Shown: piece by piece, positions 32,776 through 40,765 of the stretch
Layout of the letters: each line of letters begins with the position of its first letter
How positions within the stretch are numbered: the stretch's first letter is position 1
Assembly (NCBI RefSeq): GCF_000934845.1
Contig: NZ_JXIQ01000097.1
Location: 1-49,104, forward strand
Source: Mesobacillus subterraneus
GTDB taxonomy: Bacteria; Bacillota; Bacilli; Bacillales; Cytobacillaceae
Length of the DNA stretch: 49,104 nucleotides
Reading direction: 5' to 3'
Translations under genes and position numbers: made by a program
Notes under the pieces: generated by a model
The model's input: the letters and a program-made list of their open reading frames with translations, nothing else
What the model was told of the DNA's origin: nothing
The model's database searches: none

Positions 32776-32799
32776 TTAGCCCTGGGAATCCAGGGCTAA
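32776..32799. terminator. Strong hairpin after the hydrophilic protein gene
   Basis: Perfect 10-bp stem TTAGCCCTGG / CCAGGGCTAA with a 4-base loop. The T run is better on the minus strand (TTTTTATT) than on the plus strand, so it is a weak plus-strand terminator. Confidence 0.6.
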
Positions 32800-32913
32800 G
32801 CTGTTTAATGACAGAAAAAACAATTATTGTTCAAACTTTTGTTAAAATTAACAGTAGATGTAGAAGATGACTTGATTCCATAAGAAGATTATAGTAATCT
32901 ATTGGTATAAAGA

Positions 32914-32931
32914 ATGTGAATTATTTCACAA
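32914..32931 (+). promoter_or_regulatory. Rex operator 1 upstream of ndh
   Basis: ATGTGAATTATTTCACAA fits the Rex consensus TTGTGAA-N4-TTCACAA with one mismatch. Rex senses the NADH/NAD ratio and controls ndh in B. subtilis. It could also be read as an Fnr-type TGTGA-N6-TCACA site. Confidence 0.65.
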
Positions 32932-32978
32932 AAATGATTATAAAAACCAATTCTAGGTTTTATTTTTTTTCATCGGTA

Positions 32979-32996
32979 TTGTGAAATATATCACAA
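32979..32996 (+). promoter_or_regulatory. Rex operator 2 upstream of ndh
   Basis: TTGTGAAATATATCACAA, a second Rex/Fnr-type palindrome, ends 26 bp before the ndh start. Two sites 65 bp apart (about six helical turns) would allow cooperative binding. Confidence 0.65.
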
Positions 32997-33022
32997 TGAT
33001 AAATCGGAAAGAAGGAGATCCA

Positions 33023-34255
33023 ATGAAAACTCCCAAAATAGTGATACTCGGTGCAGGGTATGGCGGCTTGATTACAAGCCGGCAACTGGAGAAATCACTG
33101 AGTGACGGCGAAGCAGAAGTAACGTTGATCAATAAACATGATTACCATTATATTTCAACCCAGCTTCATAAAACTGGCGCCGGAACGGCATCAGACGATA
33201 AAATCGCGCTGCACATTCCAAATTTGCTCAAGACAAATAAGATTCACTTTAAAAAAGGAACCGTTCAGAATGTTGACTTCGGTAAAAAGAAAGTCTATCT
33301 TGATTCTGGCGATAAAATAGAGTATGACTACTTGCTGATCTCTCTAGGTTTTGATGTCGCTACCTTTGATATTCCAGGAGTAGAAGAAAATGCCTTTAAA
33401 ATCAAAAGCTTTCAAAGCACAAAAGCTATTTATAACCATATTCTCAGACAGTTCGCTGCTTACAAAATTGATTCTGATCCATCTAGACTTACCTTTGCGG
33501 TAGCCGGAGCAGGTTTTACCGGTATTGAAATGGTGGGCGAACTCATTGAAGCATTGCCAAATCTTTGCCGCGCCTATGATATTCCTTTTTCCAAAACAAG
33601 AATCATTACTATTGAAGCTTGTCCCACCATTCTGCCAGGATTTGATCAAGAAGCAATTGATTTTACAACCACTTATTTTAAAAAGAACAATGTTGAATTA
33701 ATGACCTCTACTAAAATACGAAAATGTTCTCCAACTTCAATTGACTTGGACAATGGAGAAGTACTTCCGTCCAAAACATTGATTTGGGCTGCTGGTGTTC
33801 GCGGTAATTTCCTCCTAGAAAAACTAAATTTGCCTATTTCAAGAGGCCGTATTCCGGTTGATGAATTTTTACGGGTAAAAGGTGTAGAAAATGTCTTTTG
33901 CATCGGGGATGCTGCATTATGCATGAAGGATGAGAAAAATGCCCTTCCTCCGACTGCACAAGTGGCCTTACAACAGGCAGTTTTATGTGGTCCTAATATG
34001 ATTGCCAGCCTGAGGGGGGAACCGCTTAAACCTTTCATGTATCATCATAAAGGCACGGTCGCTTCCATTGGAAATAAGGTGGCCGTAGGAAAAGTGTTCG
34101 GGTTGAAAATCTCCGGTTCATTTGCTGCTTTAATGAAGCAGGTGATCGAGGCGCGCTACCTCTTAATGCTTGGTGGTCCTAGCCTCATCATTAAGCAGCT
34201 ACTTAAAATCAAAAAGCCTTATACAGATGTTTCCACTGTCTCCAATCAAAAATAA
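33023..34255 (+). CDS. ndh: Type II NADH dehydrogenase
   Basis: A 410-residue FAD enzyme that passes electrons from NADH to menaquinone without pumping protons. The first nucleotide motif is VILGAGYGGLITSRQL and the second VAGAGFTGIEMVGEL. Near the end come VFCIGDAALC and the quinone-side segment PTAQVALQQ, which fits the family's AxQ motif. A C-terminal amphipathic part (about 370-400) should bind the membrane. The frame opens earlier at a GTG inside Rex operator 2; GGAG lies 5 bases before the ATG at 33023, which is therefore the start. Rex sites upstream give feedback on the NADH level. B. subtilis has three such genes; which one this matches is not certain. Confidence 0.88.
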   Translation: MKTPKIVILGAGYGGLITSRQLEKSLSDGEAEVTLINKHDYHYISTQLHKTGAGTASDDKIALHIPNLLKTNKIHFKKGTVQNVDFGKKKVYLDSGDKIEYDYLLISLGFDVATFDIPGVEENAFKIKSFQSTKAIYNHILRQFAAYKIDSDPSRLTFAVAGAGFTGIEMVGELIEALPNLCRAYDIPFSKTRIITIEACPTILPGFDQEAIDFTTTYFKKNNVELMTSTKIRKCSPTSIDLDNGEVLPSKTLIWAAGVRGNFLLEKLNLPISRGRIPVDEFLRVKGVENVFCIGDAALCMKDEKNALPPTAQVALQQAVLCGPNMIASLRGEPLKPFMYHHKGTVASIGNKVAVGKVFGLKISGSFAALMKQVIEARYLLMLGGPSLIIKQLLKIKKPYTDVSTVSNQK

Positions 34256-34262
34256 CATACCA

Positions 34263-34301
34263 AAGCATCGGTGCAGTTCCTAGGAATCCTGCCCGATGCT
34301 T
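34263..34301. terminator. Bidirectional terminator between ndh and the M15 peptidase gene
   Basis: AAGCATCGG / CCGATGCTT arms, with an inner GCAG / CTGC pairing, between convergent genes. Confidence 0.75.
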
Positions 34302-34304
34302 CAG

Positions 34305-34871
34305 TTAATTTTGTGATGCAGTCAGCGAGTTTTGCGGAGGCCGTTTCCCACGTTGCAAATCATCAATCGTTAGTCCGAAACGCATTTCAAAATGAGGATA
34401 ATCTTTAAAGTGCTCCCAATCTCCTCCCCATTGAAATCCAAGTTCCTTGGCTATAGCAACTACCTCCATCCAATCCGATTTTCCGTTCCCATTTCCGTCA
34501 TAGGCTGTATCCCACAATGCTTTCCCTTGTTTATCCAATAAGGCAAAATCTATTGCTAGGCCAAAATTATGATAAGAATCCCCAGCTTTTGCGTGGGTGA
34601 CAATTTGACCATCTGTCGTCCTGCCCTTTTGATACAAAAAATCTTGTTCCTGGAAACTCCTGAATCCATCCGTCACAATGATGCTGATCCCTGAATCAGC
34701 AGCCGTCTTGACCAACGTTTCCTTTTTCTCCAAGACAAGCGGATGGAGGTCCTTTGGCAGAGTAGCATCTTCCTGTACTTCCGATCTATTAAGAAACTGG
34801 GAATATAACAGAAGCACCATCAAAATCAACAAGAAAGTGACGGATGCATTCCCAAACAGCTTTTTATTCAC
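34305..34871 (-). CDS. M15-family peptidoglycan peptidase, CwlK/YcdD type
   Basis: A 188-residue protein with an N-terminal membrane anchor (about residues 10-26) and an extracellular M15 domain. The zinc and catalytic residues are visible: R71 in DGFRSFQEQ, H101 and D108 in SYHNFGLAIDFA, and H160 in YPHFEMRFG. This is the VanY/CwlK pattern. B. subtilis CwlK cuts between L-Ala and D-Glu in the wall peptide; vancomycin-resistance VanY-type proteins share the fold, and the sequence alone does not decide the bond. Convergent with ndh. Confidence 0.85.
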   Translation of the reverse strand: MNKKLFGNASVTFLLILMVLLLYSQFLNRSEVQEDATLPKDLHPLVLEKKETLVKTAADSGISIIVTDGFRSFQEQDFLYQKGRTTDGQIVTHAKAGDSYHNFGLAIDFALLDKQGKALWDTAYDGNGNGKSDWMEVVAIAKELGFQWGGDWEHFKDYPHFEMRFGLTIDDLQRGKRPPQNSLTASQN

Positions 34872-34972
34872 GATAAAAATCCTTTCCGTAAATCTTTCAG
34901 TCTATTATAATACGAATTGGAGCCATTAAGGGTTTCATAGAAAAATAAAGGAATGCTTCCGAAAATTCCCTC

Positions 34973-35001
34973 TTGCTAACACATCTTGCTCATGATATAT
35001 T
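34973..35001 (+). promoter_or_regulatory. SigA-type promoter of a candidate small RNA
   Basis: TTGCTA and TATATT with exactly 17 bases between them. Transcription would start near 35008 and run into the structured region below. No reading frame with a ribosome site follows. Confidence 0.45.
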
Positions 35002-35007
35002 AATCAA

Positions 35008-35122
35008 GCGATGAGCTGAATTGTGTAAGCCGGTTGACACTCCTTCGCGGAAATGCACGATGTGGCGTGCAGTCAATCGCCTCAATACGCAGAAAGACGC
35101 CTTCTAGGCGTCTTTCTTTTTT
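35008..35122 (+). ncRNA. Candidate structured small RNA, about 115 nt
   Basis: Between two minus-strand genes there is a plus-strand unit with promoter, structure and terminator. The outer stem pairs GGTTGAC (35032-35038) with GTCAATC (35072-35078). Inside are a small TCC / GGA hairpin with a TTCGC loop and a perfect hairpin, GCACG / CGTGC (35055-35070), giving a three-way junction. A long terminator stem, AGAAAGACGCC / GGCGTCTTTCT (35091-35117), with TTTTTT follows. The T run is on the plus strand, not on the side of the neighbouring CNNM gene. No known riboswitch class recognised; no gene follows it in that direction. Confidence 0.5.
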
Positions 35123-35148
35123 ATGTCTTGCTTTCTGTTTAATCAATT

Positions 35149-36453
35149 TTACTCCTCTTTTATCTTGGTAACCTCTAAATAGGCAATATGGTATTCATCG
35201 ATCTCAATGATTTTGAAAAGAAACCCTTCTTCCTCAATCTCGTCACCAATTTCCGCATCCATATTCTTGGTCATGAACCACCCGCCAATAGTGTCCACAT
35301 CTTCTTCGGAAATATGGATGCCTAGCAGATCATTCACTTCATCAATCAATACTCTTGAGCTGAAAAGATAATGGCCTTCTTTTATCTTTCTAATTTCGGC
35401 TATTTCATCTACATCAAATTCGTCACGGATGTCCCCAACGATTTCCTCCAAAATATCCTCCACAGTTACGAGGCCAGAGGTGCCCCCATACTCATCGATC
35501 AAGATTGCCATATGGATGCGTTCTTTCTGCATCTTCACGAGCAAATCATGTATGGGAATGTTCTCAATCACCTTAATGACTGGCTTAATAAATGATGACA
35601 AAATCGATTCTTTTTGGAGCTCCCTTTGTGTCAATTTCGCAGTCAGTATTTCTTTGATATTAATCATTCCAACAACATTATCCTTTTCCCCATCGACTAC
35701 AGGGTATCGGGTGTATTTCTCCTCTTGAATCACATCAATAATTTTTTCCACATCGTCCGAAATGTCAAACGTAACAATTTCCGTTCTAGGAACCATAATT
35801 TCTTTAGCGATCCGCTCATCAAATTCAAAAATATTATTAACAAAGTTCAATTCATTCTGGTTAATTTCTCCACTTTCAAAGCTCTCCGATAATAGAATCC
35901 GCAGCTCCTCCTCTGAATGAGCTATATCATGTTCGGAGGCCGGCTTTATGCCAAATAAACCGACCAAAAGCCGGGCTGATCCATTCAGCGCCCAAATAAA
36001 GGGATACATTATTTTATAAAACAAAATAATTGGCTTTGAAAATGCCATGCTGATTGCTTCTGCTTTTTGGATAGCAACCGTCTTAGGGGCAAGTTCTCCC
36101 ACTACAACATGCAAAAAAGTAATCGAAGCAAACGCGATAGCAAACGATAAGAGACCAGATAATGACTCATTTAGATGCAAGCTTTCAAAAACGGGATGGA
36201 GCACCGCTTCCACTGTCGGTTCCCCTAACCAGCCTAAGCCAAGAGCCGTTATGGTAATCCCAAGCTGACAGGCAGACAAATATTCATCGAGATGCGTGAT
36301 GACATGTTTAGCTGATTGCGCCCCTTTCCTTCCTTCTGCAATCAGTTGATCAATCCGTGAACTCCTAACTTTCACAATTGCAAATTCAGTTGCAACGAAA
36401 AAACCAGTCAATGCAATTAACAAAATCACTAACAATAAATTCGTAATAATCAA
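35149..36453 (-). CDS. CNNM/CorC-type membrane protein with CBS domains (hemolysin family)
   Basis: A 434-residue protein. The N-terminal DUF21 membrane domain (residues about 1-190, four spans, with [14 protein letters not shown]) is followed by two CBS domains ([12 protein letters not shown] ... YTRYPVV and [14 protein letters not shown] ... [14 protein letters not shown]) and a C-terminal CorC_HlyC domain (about 355-430). Bacillus relatives such as MpfA export magnesium; others have unknown ion roles. The start appears to be TTG. The only good Shine-Dalgarno, AGGAGGTG, lies 30 bases upstream, with a hairpin in between (see 36461). Monocistronic. Confidence 0.85.
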   Translation of the reverse strand: MIITNLLLVILLIALTGFFVATEFAIVKVRSSRIDQLIAEGRKGAQSAKHVITHLDEYLSACQLGITITALGLGWLGEPTVEAVLHPVFESLHLNESLSGLLSFAIAFASITFLHVVVGELAPKTVAIQKAEAISMAFSKPIILFYKIMYPFIWALNGSARLLVGLFGIKPASEHDIAHSEEELRILLSESFESGEINQNELNFVNNIFEFDERIAKEIMVPRTEIVTFDISDDVEKIIDVIQEEKYTRYPVVDGEKDNVVGMINIKEILTAKLTQRELQKESILSSFIKPVIKVIENIPIHDLLVKMQKERIHMAILIDEYGGTSGLVTVEDILEEIVGDIRDEFDVDEIAEIRKIKEGHYLFSSRVLIDEVNDLLGIHISEEDVDTIGGWFMTKNMDAEIGDEIEEEGFLFKIIEIDEYHIAYLEVTKIKEE

Positions 36454-36460
36454 TGGGCAA

Positions 36461-36490
36461 GCCTTACATATTGTAAGGCATTCACCTCCT
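36461..36490 (-). promoter_or_regulatory. Shine-Dalgarno separated from the start by a hairpin
   Basis: On the minus strand AGGAGGTG is followed by the perfect 8-bp hairpin GCCTTACAATATGTAAGGC and then, 7 bases later, the TTG start. Only with the hairpin folded is the spacing close to normal (about 12). An ATG 3 bases after the Shine-Dalgarno would instead give a 5-codon leader peptide (MPYNM). Confidence 0.5.
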
Positions 36491-36710
36491 ACAGAGCAGT
36501 TCCTTCAAAATTTCATTGAAATCATTCTTTACATTATACCCTTTTGTTTAACAGCTAACACCTTTTATTCACTTAGTCCAAGTATTCGAAACTTTTAAAA
36601 GTAAGAATGCATAATCTTAATTTAGAATTTTCCGCTTAACTATTTTTAAATTTTACCGAAAATAACAATAACGATATTTTCGCTAGGCAGAATCAAAAGG
36701 AGTGGACAAA

Positions 36711-38492
36711 TTGCGTTTTATGAAAAGAAAGATCGCTGTTAAAAAGAAAAAAGCAGTCGGACCCCTACTCAAAGGGCATATGAGTTTAAAGCTGAAGATC
36801 GTCTCCTTGAGTATCATTTCCATCCTTATCCTTGCAATTGCAACAACTTTATATGCCCAGTATACGATAAAGTCCAGTAATTTCGAGTCAATGGAAGCTG
36901 AACTCATGACCATTTCAAGCTTATTGGCGGATCAGGTATCCGTTGGAAAAGCTAATACCATCATCGGCAATCCATCTAAGAACAATCCCGGTGTCACTTC
37001 AATGCAAAAACAAATGGATCTAATTCTTAAGGAAAACCCCTTAATACATAATCTCTATTTGATCACTCAGGATGGAAATAAATTCATCGTTCCAACGATG
37101 AGTTCAGCAATGATGAAGGATGACCTCACCTATGGTTCACAATATTCCAGCGGAAAAGCGTTTGATCAAGCTGCAATGGAGGCTTTTAAGGAAAACAAAA
37201 GAACGACTACGGATATATTTAAGTCAGATACTGGGGCAAAAATGACCGGGTTTGCTCCCATTACCGACATGAGCGGAAAGGCAATTGCCTTATATGGGGT
37301 CGAGTTTGACGTTTCCCAAATCAATAAGAAAATCAATCGTGAAGTTGCAGGGATTTGGGTCATGTCGATCATTATCCTGCTCCTTTCAAGCACAGCTATG
37401 TATATCTTGGTTTCAAGGCTGATTAAACCATTAAATAAGATTAAAAATTTGACGTCGAATATTGCAAATGGTGATTTATCGCAAGATGACATCAAGGTAC
37501 GTTCAAAAGATGAGATCGGTGCCTTAGCAGAAAGCATCAATGTAATGACTTCATCGCTTCGCACCTTGGTTTCACAGGTGCAAGCAAGCACGAAGGAAGT
37601 TTCCAATGAAACAACAGGGTTATCAAGTGTTGCTTCCAGCTCTGTTGAAGCCATCAGGGAATTAACGGCAGCGAACCAACAGGCGGCAGCAAGTACACAG
37701 GAACAGAATGCCAATATTGAGGAAATGCAAGCAACATTGGAAGAAATCAATGCAGGAATTGAAGAAATTAACGCTTCCGCACAGCAGGCTAGCTTCATTG
37801 CCAAAAATTCAACTGCCACTTCCAAAGAAGGCACGAAAAGGATTGATGAAATGCTGGAGGGACTGGAATTAGTTGACGAAAACACAAATCATCTGGCTAA
37901 TATTATTACAGAGCTGGAAAAGCAATCAGACAAAATTACCCAATTCGTTAAGATCATTAACACCATTTCGGACCAAACAAACCTGTTGGCATTGAACGCA
38001 GCCATAGAAGCGGCAAGGGCTGGTGAACACGGAAAAGGGTTTGCAGTGGTCGCAAGTGAAGTCAGAAAGCTTGCTGAAGAGAGTGCGAAGTCAGCTGCAA
38101 CCATTATTACCATTGTAAATGAAAATGTCCAAAATACACGCAATGCAGTAGATTACATCTTTAAGACAAGAGAAGCAGTACAATACAATAAAAACCTGTC
38201 CACTCACGCCAAAGAAACACTGAAGGATATATATGAAACCACTTTAGAGATTGAGGATAACTCAAACAATATTGCTTCGGCGATTGAACAGCAGGTGATT
38301 GCGATCGAACAAATCACAAACTCACTCGACACCGTCTCACAGGCTTCCCAGCAGATTGCAGCAGGAACTAGCCGGACAGATCAATCGACTCAGGAACAAT
38401 TGCGAATCGCTGAAAATGTGAATGAAACAACGAAAACCCTGCAACAAACAGCTTTAGAGTTAGAAAAACTGACCGCCCAGTTTAAATTATAG
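36711..38492 (+). CDS. Methyl-accepting chemotaxis protein
   Basis: A 593-residue chemoreceptor. Membrane helix 1 spans about 30-50, and an extracellular dCache-like sensor with [15 protein letters not shown] and a [15 protein letters not shown] end precedes helix 2 (about 215-237). A HAMP domain follows ([20 protein letters not shown]), then the long signalling coiled coil. Its tip, [20 protein letters not shown] and [20 protein letters not shown], is the conserved CheA/CheW contact. The start is TTG at 36711, with AAGGAG 8 bases upstream; GTG at 36702 and ATG at 36720 are alternatives. Ligand unknown. Single gene with its own terminator. Confidence 0.9.
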   Translation: MRFMKRKIAVKKKKAVGPLLKGHMSLKLKIVSLSIISILILAIATTLYAQYTIKSSNFESMEAELMTISSLLADQVSVGKANTIIGNPSKNNPGVTSMQKQMDLILKENPLIHNLYLITQDGNKFIVPTMSSAMMKDDLTYGSQYSSGKAFDQAAMEAFKENKRTTTDIFKSDTGAKMTGFAPITDMSGKAIALYGVEFDVSQINKKINREVAGIWVMSIIILLLSSTAMYILVSRLIKPLNKIKNLTSNIANGDLSQDDIKVRSKDEIGALAESINVMTSSLRTLVSQVQASTKEVSNETTGLSSVASSSVEAIRELTAANQQAAASTQEQNANIEEMQATLEEINAGIEEINASAQQASFIAKNSTATSKEGTKRIDEMLEGLELVDENTNHLANIITELEKQSDKITQFVKIINTISDQTNLLALNAAIEAARAGEHGKGFAVVASEVRKLAEESAKSAATIITIVNENVQNTRNAVDYIFKTREAVQYNKNLSTHAKETLKDIYETTLEIEDNSNNIASAIEQQVIAIEQITNSLDTVSQASQQIAAGTSRTDQSTQEQLRIAENVNETTKTLQQTALELEKLTAQFKL

Positions 38493-38533
38493 AAAAGATA
38501 AAAAGGATGCCTGTGGCATCCTTTTTATCTTTT
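38493..38533. terminator. Bidirectional terminator after the chemoreceptor
   Basis: Long perfect stem AAAAGATAAAAAGGATGCC / GGCATCCTTTTTATCTTTT with a 3-base loop, shared by the convergent 156-residue gene, whose stop lies inside it. Confidence 0.92.
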
Positions 38534-38995
38534 CCTGAATCCTTCTTCTTCTAAATACTGTTTTGCTTCATTATAAGATAGAAATGTGCCATCCAAATTT
38601 AGGCCGGCATATACATTCCAGCTGTCTTCTTCATGAACTAAGATTAGCGTGTGATTCTCTGTATTGACCCAGCGCTCGTCTTTATAGTCTTCGATAATAG
38701 CTGATTCAATCGTATTGCTAGCTGTAAGTGACTCAATGGAGAGTTCAATGATCGTTTTTAGCTCGTCCCCAGTAAAATCGCGAATATTCACCATCCCCTT
38801 CCCATCAGACTCATATCCATCTAAAAATTCTCCATAGACATACCCATTTCCGTTTGGATGTAAGTGATAGACAACAATTTTCTTATCATAGCTGCTATCT
38901 GGATAATGAAAGTTCACACGGTTCATAGAAACATTTTTTCGTTCAAGCTCTTGGAAAGATTCAATAATGGAAAGTTTTTGATCAAAAGTCAGCAT
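38525..38995 (-). CDS. Conserved hypothetical soluble protein, 156 residues
   Basis: A soluble protein starting MLTFDQKLSIIESFQELERKN and with a well-structured middle, VVYHLHPNGNGYVYGEFLDGYE, then MVNIRDFTGDELKTIIE. Composition is normal and GGAGG lies 5 bases before the ATG; a longer frame from 39055 has no ribosome site. I recall similar Bacillus proteins but no function. Array 2 lies directly upstream of its start, so its promoter must be between 38996 and 39110 or inside the array. Confidence 0.7.
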   Translation of the reverse strand: MLTFDQKLSIIESFQELERKNVSMNRVNFHYPDSSYDKKIVVYHLHPNGNGYVYGEFLDGYESDGKGMVNIRDFTGDELKTIIELSIESLTASNTIESAIIEDYKDERWVNTENHTLILVHEEDSWNVYAGLNLDGTFLSYNEAKQYLEEEGFRKR

Positions 38996-39110
38996 AATTG
39001 CCTCCAGATTCAGAAAGATTTTATGATTCTGTTCATTATAACATTTGGCAAACACATAACAAAAAATTACTTTATTATTGTCAAAGCCTTATTCAGACAG
39101 AACCAAAGCA

Positions 39111-39711
39111 GTCCGGACCCATTGGACTTCTTCCCGAAACCTGTCCGAACTTTGGACTACTTCGGACTACTTTTGCCTGTTTTCCCCTAAACCTATCCGA
39201 ACTTTGGCTAACTTCGGACTACTTTGACCTATTTTCCCTGAAACCTGTCCGAACCTTGGCTAACTTCGGACTACTTTTGCCTGTTTTTCCTAAAACCTGT
39301 CCGAACTTTGGCCTACTTCGCTACTTTTTCCGGTTTTGCCTGAAACCTGTCCGAACTTTGGCCTACTTCGGACTACTTTTGCCGGTTTTGCCCGAAACCT
39401 GTCCGAACTTTGGACTACTTCGGACTACTTTTGCTGGTTCTGTCCGAAACCTGTCCGAACTTTGGACTACTTTTGCCTGTTTTCCCCTAAACCTATCCGA
39501 ACCTTGGCTAACTTCGGACTATTTTGACCTATTTTCCCTGAAACCTGTCCGAACCTTGGCTAACTTCGGACTACTTTTGCCGGTTTTTCCTGAAACCTGT
39601 CCGAACTTTGGCTAACTTCGGACTACTTTTGCCGGTTTTGTCCGAAACCTGTCCGAACTCCGACCTACTTTGGACTACTTTGACCTATTTTCCCTGAAAC
39701 CTGTCCGAACT
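39111..39711. repeat. Tandem hairpin array 2: about 12 copies of a 52-bp unit
   Basis: Units start (at GTCCGAA) near 39143, 39195, 39247, 39299, 39349, 39401, 39453, 39495, 39547, 39599, 39651 and 39703, with a degenerate copy at 39111. The spacing is 52 bp except for 50 and 42 where small deletions occurred. Each unit has the inverted repeat GTCCGAA, an 11-base CTTTGGACTAC- or CTTTGGCTAAC-type loop, TTCGGAC, then TACTTTTGCCTGTTTTCCCC or GACCTATTTTCCCTGAAACC. Two copies have ATCCGAA on the left arm. Copies 2-3 and 8-9 are almost identical over more than 100 bp, which suggests block duplication. Not CRISPR: no unique spacers. Confidence 0.95.
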
Positions 39712-39732
39712 TATTCCATTAATCTATGAGAG

Positions 39733-40641
39733 TTATTCATAATAAGTATCAGAAGTCCTACCAGTTGATACGTAGTTCTTCTTCAAAACTTTCGTAATTG
39801 TTTTCTTACTGATTTTTCCATCGCACCATTCATTGATAATCTGCGTCGTTATTTTAATTTCCGGAAAGAGAATTTTTAAATCTTGAATAGATCGCAGAAC
39901 AGCTTGTTCAATCCTTTCCTGTTCACCACATTTACCGCAAACCAAATCAAAATTTTTAATCTCCGTTTTAAATGAACCACAAATATGGCAGTACATCCCT
40001 TTTTTCAATTTTTCATAATTATAGTCTGGCAGAGTGGTATACGGATTTTTCTCATGATGCAATTCAAGTAATTTTTGGGCGAGTAGTTTATGATTCTGAC
40101 CTAACTTAGAAGGTGTATCATTTAGTTCTTTTAAAAAACGATTTATCTGGGTTGGTAAAATAATTGGCTGGTCCATAGGGGCTTGATATAGCGTGAATTC
40201 TAGGTTGTTAAAAACAAGAGAAGCCTGGACGAGGTAATCAAATTTGAGGTTTTGAAGTAGTTGACGAAATAGTGTCTCACTCGGCTTTAATTGGATAACA
40301 GAATTTTTGTATTCTTTGCCATTTTTCACTGAGTAAAGTCTATCTGATTCTAAATAAAAATCCCCTTCATGATATTTCACATCCAATAGATGGATCAACG
40401 CCCCACTAATTATTACCTTATCAATTTGAAAAAAAGAATTATTTACTTCAAGCAAAAGATCATCAATTATATACCTTTCTTCTGAAAGGTTATCAGTCAA
40501 CCGATCAAATTCAACCTCTCCTTTATATCCCTTTTCCAGATTTGCAAGATGAAATTTTTCTTTTGAGGACCACTCCATTCTAGTGTTTAAACACCTAGAT
40601 GCAATTAATTCCAACGATTCCGATCTTTTTTTAAGTATCAT
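39733..40641 (-). CDS. NERD-domain protein with a zinc ribbon
   Basis: A 302-residue protein with a nuclease-related domain at about residues 38-150. The motifs GYKGEVEFD, QIDKVIIS (D74) and LLDVKYHEG (D88, K90 region) match the NERD nuclease-like core. Near residues 215-240 is a zinc ribbon, CHIC (C218, C221) and CGKC (C235, C238), followed by a helix-turn-helix-like C-terminus (IINEWCDGKISKKTITKVLKKN). The mix suggests DNA processing or binding, but activity is unknown. AAAGGAAG lies 6 bases before the ATG. Its stop is only 22 bp from the last copy of array 2. Confidence 0.8.
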   Translation of the reverse strand: MILKKRSESLELIASRCLNTRMEWSSKEKFHLANLEKGYKGEVEFDRLTDNLSEERYIIDDLLLEVNNSFFQIDKVIISGALIHLLDVKYHEGDFYLESDRLYSVKNGKEYKNSVIQLKPSETLFRQLLQNLKFDYLVQASLVFNNLEFTLYQAPMDQPIILPTQINRFLKELNDTPSKLGQNHKLLAQKLLELHHEKNPYTTLPDYNYEKLKKGMYCHICGSFKTEIKNFDLVCGKCGEQERIEQAVLRSIQDLKILFPEIKITTQIINEWCDGKISKKTITKVLKKNYVSTGRTSDTYYE

Positions 40642-40725
40642 ATGCCACTTCCTTTCTTTAAGTTTATTGTAATCTAATTAGCCGTCCATCTTTATGAATA
40701 TTTCGTTAACATTTTCCCCGCATAC

Positions 40726-40761
40726 AAAACCCGCCTGAATTTGTTTCTTCAGACGGGTTTT
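40726..40761 (-). terminator. Terminator of yuaF-floT
   Basis: AAAACCCGTCTGAA / TTCAGGCGGGTTTT on the minus strand, a stem with one G-T pair ending in TTTT. Confidence 0.85.
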
Positions 40762-40765
40762 CCTT

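Noticed and set aside
37166-38143. Long minus-strand frames inside the chemoreceptor gene
   Set aside because: Antisense shadows of a strongly coding repeat-rich coiled coil; no ribosome site and unnatural composition.
38998-39615. Long plus-strand frame of about 205 codons running through array 2
   Set aside because: It is a by-product of stop-poor repeats. The 52-bp period shifts frame every unit, so the same DNA is read in all three frames in turn, and there is no ribosome site.
21003-39711. Arrays as CRISPR
   Set aside because: Every part of the unit repeats; there are no unique spacers, and no cas genes are in the window.
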